From assembly GCF_037055325.1 (NCBI RefSeq), contig NZ_CP146373.1, positions 62,001-126,000 on the forward strand: a stretch of DNA of 64,000 nt. Direction: 5' to 3'. Source of the stretch: Arachnia propionica. GTDB lineage: Bacteria; Actinomycetota; Actinomycetes; Propionibacteriales; Propionibacteriaceae. The notes beneath the pieces were generated by a model. The model was given only the letters and a program-made list of their open reading frames with translations. It did no database searches and had not been told where the DNA came from. Position 1 is the stretch's first letter; each line of letters begins with the position of its first letter. The translations under genes and the position numbers were made by a program. Shown in pieces: positions 20,730 through 29,228 of the stretch.

Positions 20730-20963
20730 ATGACCGTCCCGGCCCTGCTGGTCATGGTGCCCGGTTCGTCGGCGCTGCGCATCCTCCTGTACTTCGACTC
20801 CGGGGACGTCAGCTGCGCCGTCGCGCAGGGGATCGTGACGATGCTCGGAGTGGTGGGTCTGTCGGCTGCTCGCATGCTGACCGATCCGGAGTGGATCTTC
20901 ACCCGAGACGATCCACCTGCGATCCGGGTGCCCGTCCCCAGGATCCGTAGGAGGGGGGACTGA
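20730..20963 (+). pseudogene. Orphan C-terminal fragment of a second ThrE-like exporter
   Basis: 77 codons that align over their whole length with the last 83 residues of the intact exporter at 18265-19620. MTVPALLVMVPGSSALRIL corresponds to MTVPTLLVSIPGAFALRSL, and LSAARMLTDPEW-x-FTRDDPP is shared, as is the basic end. The two DNA copies differ at many positions, so this is not a recent tandem copy. Only the last two membrane helices remain; no other exporter sequence is visible upstream, where the opposite-strand methyltransferase begins. A working transporter is not expected. Confidence 0.8.
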
Positions 20964-20984
20964 CCAGGGTTCCGTCCGTCGGGA

Positions 20985-21441
20985 GTGGCGCCGGCCAGGA
21001 GAAACAGCCCAGCAGGCGCGCCAGGGTAGTGGCGTGGACGATTCCTATGCCGACCGCCTCCCCGTGCTCCAACCGGAGCGACGTTCGACGGCGCACCCGT
21101 AGCTGAGCAGTTCGCGACCCACCCGCGTGTCCTCAGAACGGGACCCGTGCAGGTCCTTGCCCGCGATGAAGGTCGTGACCCAGTTGGATCGCGCCCATCA
21201 CCTTGGCCAGTTTCTGGCTCTCTGGGGTCAACATTCGCTGCGTCCGGGGTTCCAACAGGTGAAGGGTCCGTGGAATCGGTCACGACACCGTGCACGATTA
21301 ACTCGGCAATGCCGCCCAACAGCGGCTCCGGCCCGGACCCGTGAGGTGATTCAGCCGCAGAGTGTCGCCGCCGACCCCAGAAGGCACCCATGACATCTCC
21401 AACCGGACCTCGTAATGGTTGTCCGCGGTGACCGGGATCAC
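20985..21441 (-). pseudogene. 3-dehydroquinate synthase (aroB) remnant
   Basis: Ten bases after the aroK stop, a GTG-started frame reads VIPVTADNHYEVRLE, the usual opening strand of AroB. Near the other end RELLSYG and AVERRSGW (one frame) and then RLEHGEAVGIGIVHATTLARLLG (another frame, about 21010-21080) match the AroB block NYGHTLGHAIE...HGEAVAIGM. The middle (about 21120-21390) does not match AroB in any frame and the C-terminal third is missing; the remnant runs into the thrE fragment on the other strand. AroB makes 3-dehydroquinate in the shikimate pathway, so a second copy would be needed elsewhere for aromatic prototrophy. Confidence 0.75.
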
Positions 21442-21450
21442 CTCACCTGT

Positions 21451-21966
21451 TCAGTGTCCTGGTTCGAACGAGGCGACGTGGGCGGCGATCGCATCGACCA
21501 CCGATTCCACCGAGGCGTGGTCGGTGTCCACGGTGAGGCTCGCCAGTCGCGCATATGTTGGGGCGCGTTCGGAGAGCATCGTCCGCAAGCGGATCACGGC
21601 GTCCTGCCCTGCCAGAAGTGGACGGCCCTCGTCATGTCCGATCCTCAGGGCAGAGCTTTCGGGTTTCACCCGCAGCCAGATGACGGGATGGCCGTCGAGG
21701 GCGTCCGCGATCGCCCGGGTCATCGGGGCTCCTCCCCCGAGACTGAGAACCCCCGGTGCATCCAGGAGCTCGATCGTGATCTCACGCTCCAACGCCCGGA
21801 AGTACGGTTCCCCGTTGGTGTTGAAGATCTCTCGGATGGTTCGCCCTTCTCGCTGCTCCAGGACGAGGTCGACATCAAGATGCGGTAGGCCTAGTCGTTC
21901 CGCGAGGAGTGGGCCGATCGTCGATTTTCCGGAACCCGACAACCCGATCAGGGCGATTGCGTTCAA
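21451..21966 (-). CDS. aroK: Shikimate kinase
   Basis: Phosphorylates shikimate at the 3-hydroxyl with ATP. The P-loop GLSGSGKST is near the N-terminus, followed by the shikimate-binding DVDLVLEQREGRTIREIF and the GGGAP loop; an Arg in the lid is present (EGRPLLAG). The frame is open to GTG 22059, which would add 31 polar residues; TTG 21966 gives the family-typical 171-residue protein and is preferred, but neither start has a strong ribosome site. The gene lies between aroD upstream and the aroB remnant downstream, i.e. a shikimate operon that has lost one member. Confidence 0.9.
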   Translation of the reverse strand: MNAIALIGLSGSGKSTIGPLLAERLGLPHLDVDLVLEQREGRTIREIFNTNGEPYFRALEREITIELLDAPGVLSLGGGAPMTRAIADALDGHPVIWLRVKPESSALRIGHDEGRPLLAGQDAVIRLRTMLSERAPTYARLASLTVDTDHASVESVVDAIAAHVASFEPGH

Positions 21967-22188
21967 GGCAACCGTCCGATCGTGGGGAGATCGCGATCCG
22001 ATTGGTTTTTCACGGCAGGAGCCTAGTGCATCACCCTTAACCGATTCCGGCGTGCACACAGGTGAGAGATGATTATGTGCTCACGCGTCGCGTGGTCAGG
22101 AGTTTGCACCGCCAGCGGGATCTCGGAACGGTTGGGTCAGTACTGTTCGATGTTTCTGAAACGGACGTGGGTCTCAAAGGCGTGCCTT

Positions 22189-22953
22189 TCAGGTAAGGTG
22201 TGCGTCGAGGAGCTCCAAGATCGGTCGCAGCTCTTCCACGGGGATCTGGCCGGGAGCGGAAGGGCGATCCACCATCGCGAACGTGGCGCACGACCCCGTC
22301 ACCCGAGGGGACAAACGGGTAATCAACCCCAGACCGCCCATGGATATGGTCAACACGGGGGTTGATGGGTGCTGGCTGGTCATGGTCCAAGTGGCTTCCA
22401 TCAGCTGGAGTACATCACCCATGTTCTGGGGCATGACCGCGGCTTTTGCGACGGCGCATCCCCGTTCCTGTATCTCCACCAGATGCCGGACCAGCTCCTC
22501 GACCGGTGGGGTGGCCGTGAAGTCGTGGAAGCTGCCTATCACTGGTACCCCGGCGTTCTTCGCGGCTGCGATGATGGCGTCACCGACTGATCGCTCGAAG
22601 CGATGCTCGACGTCGACCGCATCCACCAGGCCGGATGTGATGGCAGCGATGTTGAGGTCGTGGTACTCGTCGGGGGTGATGGGTTTGTTCCCGTTTTCGT
22701 GGTGGCTGCGGAAGGTGAAGAGGACGGGCCGGTCTCGGGCGGCGGTGCGTATCCGGGCAGCAGCCTCGAGGACGGCAGAGGGGGAGGGGGCGGCGTCGAG
22801 GAAATCCACGCGCCACTCGATGATGTCGGGTTTCACCCCTGCAAGTGTGGTGGTTTGGGCCACGAGTTCCTCGGATGTGCTGGCGGTGACGGGCACGATG
22901 ACCTTCGTCCTCCCCTCACCCAGGGTGACGCCTCGCAGCTGAACCGGTGACAT
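22189..22953 (-). CDS. aroD: Type I 3-dehydroquinate dehydratase
   Basis: Class I enzyme that removes water from 3-dehydroquinate by a Schiff base on lysine. The 254-residue TIM barrel contains EWRVDFL (catalytic acid strand), FTFRSHHENG (substrate Arg), the catalytic His region SFHDFTATP and the Schiff-base lysine in AVAKAAVMPQN. The C-terminal GSCATFAM and SAPGQIP segment is the substrate loop (S-x-PGQ). Transcribed towards aroK with a 220-base gap, so it may have its own promoter. Divergent from nrfH across a 301-base gap. Confidence 0.95.
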   Translation of the reverse strand: MSPVQLRGVTLGEGRTKVIVPVTASTSEELVAQTTTLAGVKPDIIEWRVDFLDAAPSPSAVLEAAARIRTAARDRPVLFTFRSHHENGNKPITPDEYHDLNIAAITSGLVDAVDVEHRFERSVGDAIIAAAKNAGVPVIGSFHDFTATPPVEELVRHLVEIQERGCAVAKAAVMPQNMGDVLQLMEATWTMTSQHPSTPVLTISMGGLGLITRLSPRVTGSCATFAMVDRPSAPGQIPVEELRPILELLDAHLT

Positions 22954-23254
22954 GGTGACCTCCTCGGGCCTCAGGGTAACTGAGAGGGAGCGTCGGCCTC
23001 ATGCCTGGGGATCGCACCCCGTGCTGCCCGGCGGGATGGTGAACGGAATGGCGCCACCCGGTCCCGCGCTCATCGCCCCACAGTGACAGTAATAACGATA
23101 TGGTTTTCTGCTCTTTTTGTATGAGGAATGTCTGCGTCCTCGAGAGGTGTTTTCTAGGTTTCTCAAAGTTTTTGTGTTAGCGTGTCTCTAAACCAGACGG
23201 GCCCATCACCGCGTGGCGTGGTGGGAGCGGTACCGGGGACAAGAAGAGGCACTC
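22954..23254. promoter_or_regulatory. Divergent intergenic region between aroD and nrfH
   Basis: 301 bases without a convincing reading frame. The part from 23090 to 23190 is markedly AT-richer than its surroundings (for example CAGTAATAACGATATGG and CTCAAAGTTTTTGTG) and probably holds the nrf promoter. I see no clear palindrome for a known nitrite or oxygen regulator. The nrfH ribosome site is AAGAAGAGGC at about 23241-23250. Confidence 0.4.
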
Positions 23255-23752
23255 ATGAAGCGTTTCATCCTTGCGAGGTGGCGAGACTTCACCCGTGTCT
23301 TCACGGGCTGGACGGGTGTGGCCTTGGCTGCCCTGCTCGGCGCGATCCTGGGCGTCGGGGGCTTCACCGTCTATTACTCCGGGGCCGCCGATTATCTTGG
23401 CGACGACCCCTCCAGCTGTGCGAACTGTCACGCCATGAACGAGCAGTACGAGGGCTGGTTGAAGGGGTCTCATCATGACGTGGCAACCTGTAATTCTTGT
23501 CACGCCCCCCACGACAACATTGTTTACAAATACATCAACAAGGCTGACAATGGTTTCTGGCACGCGCTGAAGTTCACGTTCCAGAATTACCCAGAGAACA
23601 TCAAAATTCGCGAACACAACCGCGAGATCGTCGAGGCCGCCTGCATCGACTGCCACGGTGACTACGTCGATCAAGCCAAGAACAGTTCCGAGCACAAGGG
23701 TCAGCGGATGTCCTGTCTCCGCTGCCACGATGGCGTCGGGCACAAGAGGTGA
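23255..23752 (+). CDS. nrfH: Cytochrome c nitrite reductase small subunit NrfH
   Basis: Membrane-anchored NapC/NirT-type tetraheme protein that takes electrons from menaquinol and passes them to NrfA. The 165 residues have one membrane helix (about 20-43, GVALAALLGAILGVGGFTVYY) and four CXXCH heme motifs at residues 55-59, 79-83, 130-134 and 154-158. The ATG at 23255 follows GAAGAGG; an earlier in-frame GTG (23213) would extend the cytoplasmic end by 14 residues and is less likely. NrfA follows after 6 bases. Confidence 0.96.
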   Translation: MKRFILARWRDFTRVFTGWTGVALAALLGAILGVGGFTVYYSGAADYLGDDPSSCANCHAMNEQYEGWLKGSHHDVATCNSCHAPHDNIVYKYINKADNGFWHALKFTFQNYPENIKIREHNREIVEAACIDCHGDYVDQAKNSSEHKGQRMSCLRCHDGVGHKR

Positions 23753-23758
23753 GGAGAG

Positions 23759-25282
23759 ATGAGCCCCACGACTGAGAACAACGACAAGCCCACCAGGACC
23801 GAGGCCGCCGATCGCACATCCTCGTCTGACGATGTGGGGAAGAAAAAAGCCACCACATGGACGGGTCCGCGTAAGAGGTGGGTTCCCGTCGTGGTCCTGC
23901 TTTTCGTGGCGGTGGCCGCCGCCGGGCTCACGTGGCTGCTCACCAATATCTTCCAGCACAAGGAGGAGGCCAAGCATCCGTTCACCAAGGTCGTCGAACT
24001 GGATGACTCAACGTATGATCCGGCTGTGTGGGGACAGAATTTCCCCACACAGTACGAGCAGTACAAGAAGACCTCCGAGGACACCGACGGTGATTTCGTC
24101 AAGGTCGATCCCACAGCGGACGACCCGCGCGAATACCACACCCTGTCCCGTATCGAGATGGAACCCCGGGCCCAGCTCATGTGGCGTGGCTATGCGTTCT
24201 CGGTGGATTACACCGAGCCGCGTGGACACGAATGGGTCTTGGAAGACCAGAAGCACACCCAACGCACCAAGCCGCAGTTCAAGCAGCCCGGTACCTGCCT
24301 CAACTGTCACGCCTCGATGCCAGAGGTCTACGACAAGCTCGGCAATGGTGACCGGATGGCTGGTTTCCACACCATGAACTCCATGTCCTATGAGGAGGCC
24401 GTTCAGCACGCCTCATCGACCATCGCCTGCATTGACTGCCATGACCCGAAGACCATGGAGCTGCGGATCACCCGCCCAGCCTTCATGGAGGGGATCAAGA
24501 AGGTCAAGGCGCTAGAGGGAATCACCGATTACGACGTCAACCGCGACGCCACCAACCAGGAGATGCGAACGTACGTCTGTGCGCAGTGTCACGTCGAGTA
24601 CCATTTCGCGGGCGAGGGTAAGACCCTGACCTTCCCATGGGACAAGGGCCTGACAGCCTACGACGCCATGGCCCACTACGACGAGATCGGCTGGACCGAC
24701 TACAAGCACGCGGAGAGCGGTGCTCCCATCCTCAAGGCTCAGCACCCCGATTTCGAGACTTGGTCCCAGGGGATTCACGCCGCCAACGGCGTCACCTGCG
24801 CCGACTGCCACATGGCATATCAGCGCAACGGCGCCGGGAAGGTGAGCAACCACCAGATCATGAGCCCGATGGCAAGCGATGAGAGCATCAATGCGTCGTG
24901 CCTGACCTGCCACCATTCCACCGAGGCCGAGATGCGTCAGCGCGTCGATAACATCCAGACGACGTGGCAGAATTCGCTCAATGTGAGTTTCACTGCTCTG
25001 GAGGCACTCATTAACGACATCAAAGCGGCAGATGCCAATGGCACGGCTACCGAAGAACAGCTGACGCTCGCCCGTGACTACCAGCGCAAGGCGCAGTTTG
25101 TCGTCGATTACTCGTTCTCCGAGAACGGACGCGGGTTCCACGCCCCGCAGTACTCGGTGTCCATGCTTAACCAGGCCACCGACTGGGCACGTTCCGGACA
25201 GCTCGCCCTGCGCGGGGTCTCGGTGGACAACGGCAAGCCTTCGGCCATCCCGGAAAAGCATTCGCCCGAGAAGAAGAACTGA
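23759..25282 (+). CDS. nrfA: Ammonia-forming cytochrome c nitrite reductase NrfA (CXXCH type)
   Basis: Reduces nitrite to ammonium with six electrons at a pentaheme centre. The 507 residues carry a hydrophobic anchor at about 41-63 instead of a plain cleaved signal, so it may stay membrane-bound. Heme motifs lie at residues 180-184, 224-228, 274-278, 347-351 and 381-385. The first, which corresponds to the catalytic heme, is CLNCH where the Escherichia coli enzyme has CWSCK. Other active-site residues are present: Arg239 in ITRP, Tyr281 in CHVEYHF, His329 and the calcium-site Lys326/Gln328 in KAQHP, with Glu280. It is the second gene of the nrf/cytochrome maturation run. Confidence 0.96.
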   Translation: MSPTTENNDKPTRTEAADRTSSSDDVGKKKATTWTGPRKRWVPVVVLLFVAVAAAGLTWLLTNIFQHKEEAKHPFTKVVELDDSTYDPAVWGQNFPTQYEQYKKTSEDTDGDFVKVDPTADDPREYHTLSRIEMEPRAQLMWRGYAFSVDYTEPRGHEWVLEDQKHTQRTKPQFKQPGTCLNCHASMPEVYDKLGNGDRMAGFHTMNSMSYEEAVQHASSTIACIDCHDPKTMELRITRPAFMEGIKKVKALEGITDYDVNRDATNQEMRTYVCAQCHVEYHFAGEGKTLTFPWDKGLTAYDAMAHYDEIGWTDYKHAESGAPILKAQHPDFETWSQGIHAANGVTCADCHMAYQRNGAGKVSNHQIMSPMASDESINASCLTCHHSTEAEMRQRVDNIQTTWQNSLNVSFTALEALINDIKAADANGTATEEQLTLARDYQRKAQFVVDYSFSENGRGFHAPQYSVSMLNQATDWARSGQLALRGVSVDNGKPSAIPEKHSPEKKN

Positions 25283-25314
25283 CGACCATATACAGAAGGG
25301 ATTGATCCGGGGCG

Positions 25315-26157
25315 ATGAAGATCAAGGGTAGGGCTTTCACGAGAGAAGACCTCGAATCCTTCCTCGCCACCGCCCCGGACCAGCTCAAGGACTGGGCGCA
25401 ACAGCAGCTCGCACAGTTCGACGAGACCAGCGAAGAAAGTCCGGAGGACGAAAACGAGGACGGTGCGGACCTGGCTGATCTTCTGCCGGAGGATGAGGAC
25501 GATGCCGAGGCGGATACCCCCAAGGTCTCGGCTCTAGAACGCCGGGCGGGGGTCTCGCGCCTCAACTTGGTGCTCGTGACCCTCTTGGCAGCTGCTCTGG
25601 TCGTCATCATCCAGATGGCTGGGCGCTCCCAGCCTGAAACGACTACTGCGATGCCGAGCAACCACCCGTCTGTCGACGCTTCCGCCTTGGCAGAAATGGA
25701 TCAGGCCCAGAAACTCGACAAGGAGCGCGAGGCCGAACTCAAGACCCAGATCGAGGCCGACCCGGGCAATGTCGAGGCCCGATTGAAGCTGGGCACCCTC
25801 TACTACAACGCCGCCTTGTACCCGGAGGTGATTCCCCAGCTGCAGTACATCCTCGACCATGACCCCGACAACCTGGACGCGCTCCTCGGTATCGGGGCGG
25901 CGGAGTACAAGACCAACCAGTATGACGCTGCCGAGAAACACTGGCTGCGCATCACCGAACTCGCACCACAACGCGTGGAGCCCTGGTACAGCCTCGGTTT
26001 CCTGTACATGGCACGCACACCGGCCGACCCAGTGCGGGCCCGGGAGGCCTGGAACAAGGTGATTGAGATCGATCCGGACTCGAGCATGGCACAGGAGGTC
26101 ACCCAGCATCTCAACGCTTTGGCCACCCCCACTGCGGCACCGAGTACCGAGGGTTGA
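25315..26157 (+). CDS. Membrane-anchored TPR protein of the cytochrome c module
   Basis: A 280-residue protein with an acidic N-terminal cytoplasmic part (residues 20-65 with many Asp/Glu), one transmembrane helix at about 82-102 (LNLVLVTLLAAALVVIIQM) and an outward-facing set of tetratricopeptide repeats (about residues 140-270, with ARLKLGTLYYNAALYPEVI, LLGIGAAEYKTNQYDAAE and PWYSLGFLYMA). The layout resembles the TPR half of CcmI/CycH or NrfG, which hold apocytochrome for heme attachment. Those are System I parts, whereas the genes that follow are System II, so a chaperone role for NrfA/NrfH here is inferred from position. Confidence 0.8.
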   Translation: MKIKGRAFTREDLESFLATAPDQLKDWAQQQLAQFDETSEESPEDENEDGADLADLLPEDEDDAEADTPKVSALERRAGVSRLNLVLVTLLAAALVVIIQMAGRSQPETTTAMPSNHPSVDASALAEMDQAQKLDKEREAELKTQIEADPGNVEARLKLGTLYYNAALYPEVIPQLQYILDHDPDNLDALLGIGAAEYKTNQYDAAEKHWLRITELAPQRVEPWYSLGFLYMARTPADPVRAREAWNKVIEIDPDSSMAQEVTQHLNALATPTAAPSTEG

Positions 26158-26163
26158 GAGAGC

Positions 26164-26859
26164 ATGGAGCTGACGATTCCGGTGGCCCTTCTCGCTGGGC
26201 TCGTCTCCTTCGCCTCCCCGTGTTTCCTGCCCATCGTGCCGGTCTTTGTCGGGCAACTCGTCGGTTCCGGGCCCGGGCGGGTGAATCGACGCGTAGCACT
26301 CGGGAATTCGCTTGCATTCGTCGCCGGGTTCTCCGTTGTTTTCATTGCCCTGTGGGCGTCGCTGGGTTTGCTGGGTCGGTCTTTGGGCCCCTACGCAGTC
26401 CATCTCCGGATCCTCGGGGGAGCGGTGCTGGTGTTCATGGGGCTGCACGTCGCCGGGATCCTGCGGCTTCCCGTGTTCGACAGGCTGGTGAGAGGTCGGC
26501 TGCTCGGTGAAGGTGGAAACACCTCTGTGTGGCGTGCGGGGCTCATGGGGGTAGTTTTCGGTGCCGGATGGACGCCCTGCATCGGTCCGGTGCTCAGCGG
26601 CATCCTCACCTTGGCCACAGTCAGCTCTACCGTGTGGTCGGGAATGCTTCTCATGACCGCATACTGTTTGGGACTCGGACTGCCCATCGTCGCGGTCGCC
26701 ATCGGGTCGGCCGAGGTCACGCGACGTTTCGGGTGGTTCGTCAGGCACCATGTGGCGGTGTCTTTGGCGACCGGAGGGCTCTTGGTGGTGGTCGGTTTCC
26801 TCATGATCACCAATCTGTTCGCATCGCTGGCCGGGCTGATCCCCGCGTTTGGAATCTAG
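26164..26859 (+). CDS. ccdA: Cytochrome c biogenesis protein CcdA
   Basis: Carries reducing power across the membrane to keep apocytochrome CXXCH cysteines reduced. 231 residues with six hydrophobic helices; the two redox-active cysteines sit in the helix-breaking motifs SPCFLPIVP (helix 1) and GWTPCIGPVL (helix 4), the usual pair. Six bases separate it from the TPR gene. Its partner is probably the thioredoxin-like protein at 29215. Confidence 0.95.
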   Translation: MELTIPVALLAGLVSFASPCFLPIVPVFVGQLVGSGPGRVNRRVALGNSLAFVAGFSVVFIALWASLGLLGRSLGPYAVHLRILGGAVLVFMGLHVAGILRLPVFDRLVRGRLLGEGGNTSVWRAGLMGVVFGAGWTPCIGPVLSGILTLATVSSTVWSGMLLMTAYCLGLGLPIVAVAIGSAEVTRRFGWFVRHHVAVSLATGGLLVVVGFLMITNLFASLAGLIPAFGI

Positions 26860-26868
26860 AGGTGACCG

Positions 26869-28326
26869 ATGAGTGATGAAACACCCCGTAGAACGGGAAC
26901 CACTGACGGACTGGACGAGGCTCTCGACCTCTCACCCGGTCGTTTTCTGCACGCAATCTACGCGTTGTTTCATAACAAAGCTTTCGGGCTCATCCTGATT
27001 CTGCTGACCGGTTTGTTGTCGCTCATCGGAGCGCTGCTGCCGCAGAAGCCATCGAGCATCGCGGGTGATCCGGAACGGCAGGCTGCCTGGCTCGACAGGG
27101 TGCGCGACAGCGTCGGCGGCTGGACGTCGATCCTTGACGCTCTTGGGTTTTTCTCGATGTTCTCCTCCATCCCCTTCCTCGTCGTGATGGGGCTGCTGGC
27201 CCTTTCGATCATCGCCTGTACCACACACCGGATTCCCGTTATCTGGAAAGCAGCCCGTCATCCCCATGTTCGCGTCAAGGCCAGGTTCTTTGATGTAGCA
27301 GGGCTTCGCACCCGATTCATCACATCGCAGGAACCCGATGAGGCGTTGGAAATGATCGTCGCCGATGCCCGCCGCCACGGTTTGCGGGTCATCCACGACG
27401 ACGCGGGGACGGGACGGGGCGTGTACCTGGACCGCAATGCCTGGATGCCGTTCGGCACCGTGCTGGCACACACGGCGTTCGTCGTCATCATGGCAGGGTT
27501 TGTTGTTTCATCGTTGACCGGGTTCCGTGATGAAAGGTTCGCCCTGACCATCGGATATCCCCGCGAGGTCGGGCACGGCACCACTCTGGTTGCCGAGGCC
27601 ACGGGCTTCCGCGATACCTACTACGACAACGGGGGGCCAAAGGATTACGTCGCCGACCTGGTGCTGCGTGACGGCGACAAAACGGTGGCGCAGCAGGAGG
27701 TCAGGGTCAATAGCCCGCTCAGCCACGCTGGACTCATGTTCCACCAGGCCTACTTCGGGGTTGCGGCGGTGATGCGTGTGACGGACGCGTCCGGGGCGAC
27801 GGTCTTCGAGGGTGGGGTTCCGTTGGAATGGACCACGCAGGACAAGATCTTCAACTACGGGCATGTCACCCTGCCGGATCAAACCATGATGTACGTGATC
27901 AGCCCAGCCTCTGGGCAGGTAGGGAGGGGAATCGCTCCCGGCCAGGTGAGGGTTGAGCTGCGCCGGGGTGAGAAGACCGCTCCGCTGGCCTCGACCGTGA
28001 TCGACATGGGGACCGCGACCCCCGTCGGGGACTACTCAGTTACCTTCCAACGTGAGCAGCAGTTCACAGGAATGATCCTGAGAAGTGATCCCGGGACGGG
28101 AATTGTGTGGGCTGGGTTCGCCCTGCTGGTCGCCGGCACCTGTATGACGATGTTTTTCCGCCACCAGCGCCTGTGGGTGCGGGTGAGCGGGACCGATGAG
28201 GGAACCTTGATACAGATGGCCTCCCCGGATCGGCGTGATTCCGGGTTCACGCGTTTCGTAACGGATATGGTCGAACGCGTCAACACTCAACTGGCCAGCG
28301 CCACGAAGAAGGGAGATCAGCGATGA
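26869..28326 (+). CDS. resB: System II cytochrome c synthase subunit ResB
   Basis: ResB (Ccs1) works with CcsA to move heme outward and attach it to apocytochromes. The 485 residues have a helical pair near 35-60, another near 95-115, a third near 190-215 (FGTVLAHTAFVVIMAGFVV), a large extracytoplasmic domain (about 220-425, LSHAGLMFHQAYFG) and a final helix near 405-430. This matches the four-helix plus large loop plan of the family. The stop overlaps the ccsA start (ATGA). Confidence 0.94.
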   Translation: MSDETPRRTGTTDGLDEALDLSPGRFLHAIYALFHNKAFGLILILLTGLLSLIGALLPQKPSSIAGDPERQAAWLDRVRDSVGGWTSILDALGFFSMFSSIPFLVVMGLLALSIIACTTHRIPVIWKAARHPHVRVKARFFDVAGLRTRFITSQEPDEALEMIVADARRHGLRVIHDDAGTGRGVYLDRNAWMPFGTVLAHTAFVVIMAGFVVSSLTGFRDERFALTIGYPREVGHGTTLVAEATGFRDTYYDNGGPKDYVADLVLRDGDKTVAQQEVRVNSPLSHAGLMFHQAYFGVAAVMRVTDASGATVFEGGVPLEWTTQDKIFNYGHVTLPDQTMMYVISPASGQVGRGIAPGQVRVELRRGEKTAPLASTVIDMGTATPVGDYSVTFQREQQFTGMILRSDPGTGIVWAGFALLVAGTCMTMFFRHQRLWVRVSGTDEGTLIQMASPDRRDSGFTRFVTDMVERVNTQLASATKKGDQR

Positions 28327-29228
28327 TCGAATATTCCCAGGCCCTGCTGCTCATATCAACGACCCTCGTGGTCATTTCCACCATCGCCTACCTCGGAGCT
28401 GTCCTCGCGGCGAGGATGACGAGAGCCGCGGCAACCACCTCGGCAGACGGAGTGGTCGTCGGCGAGGGAAGCAGGGAGGTCAAGGTCACGGGAGGCTCCC
28501 GGCGCACGCCGCTGCGACGTTTCACGGTGGCGTGGTGGGCGGCCAAGTCCACCCAGCTGGCCCTGCTGCTGATGACTGGCGTGTTGATCACCCGGACGAT
28601 CGCGACAGGGCATGCGCCTTTCTCGAATCACTACGAGTTCGCAATCGCCTTCACTTGGGGCATGCTTCTGGCGCAGGTTTACTTTGAGTGGCGCTACCGG
28701 ATCCGGACCATGTCGGTGATCACCCTGCCGGTGATCCTGGCTATGCTCATCTACGCCTCCACCATGTCCTACAAGCCGAATCCTCTGATGCCCGCATTGC
28801 AGAACTCGCCGCTGCTCACGTTGCACGTGTTCACTGCATCGCTCGGCTACGGGGCTGCTCTGGTTTCCTTCGCAGCTGCCGTGATGTACCTGCTGGCGCC
28901 ATACGTGAAGTGGAAGGGCTGGCCGAGCCGGGAATCCCTCGATGAGCTGGGCTACAAGGCCACCGTGGTGACTTTCCCGATGCTCACCCTCATGCTCATT
29001 CTTGGATCCATCTGGGGCAATGTCGCGTGGGGGCGGTACTGGGGCTGGGATCCGAAGGAAACGGCGGCCCTGGTCACCTGGTTGATCTACGGGGCCTATC
29101 TACATGCCCGGGTCACCAGGAGCTGGCGCGGCAAGAAATCGGCATGGTTGCTGGTGCTGGCCTTCGCAGCTGTGGTGTTCACCTATCTCGGCAACCTGTT
29201 CTTCGGAGGTCTGCATGCCTACGCCTGA
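28323..29228 (+). CDS. ccsA: System II cytochrome c synthase subunit CcsA/ResC
   Basis: Heme-handling member of the CcsBA synthase. The 301-residue polytopic protein holds the tryptophan-rich WWD signature at about residues 235-250 (GRYWGWDPKETAALVTW), flanked by conserved histidines in GHAPFSNHYEF and the helix after LLTLHVFTASLGYG, which ligate heme. Translation is coupled to resB by a 4-base overlap, and its last 14 bases overlap the start of the tlpA-like gene. Confidence 0.95.
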   Translation: MIEYSQALLLISTTLVVISTIAYLGAVLAARMTRAAATTSADGVVVGEGSREVKVTGGSRRTPLRRFTVAWWAAKSTQLALLLMTGVLITRTIATGHAPFSNHYEFAIAFTWGMLLAQVYFEWRYRIRTMSVITLPVILAMLIYASTMSYKPNPLMPALQNSPLLTLHVFTASLGYGAALVSFAAAVMYLLAPYVKWKGWPSRESLDELGYKATVVTFPMLTLMLILGSIWGNVAWGRYWGWDPKETAALVTWLIYGAYLHARVTRSWRGKKSAWLLVLAFAAVVFTYLGNLFFGGLHAYA

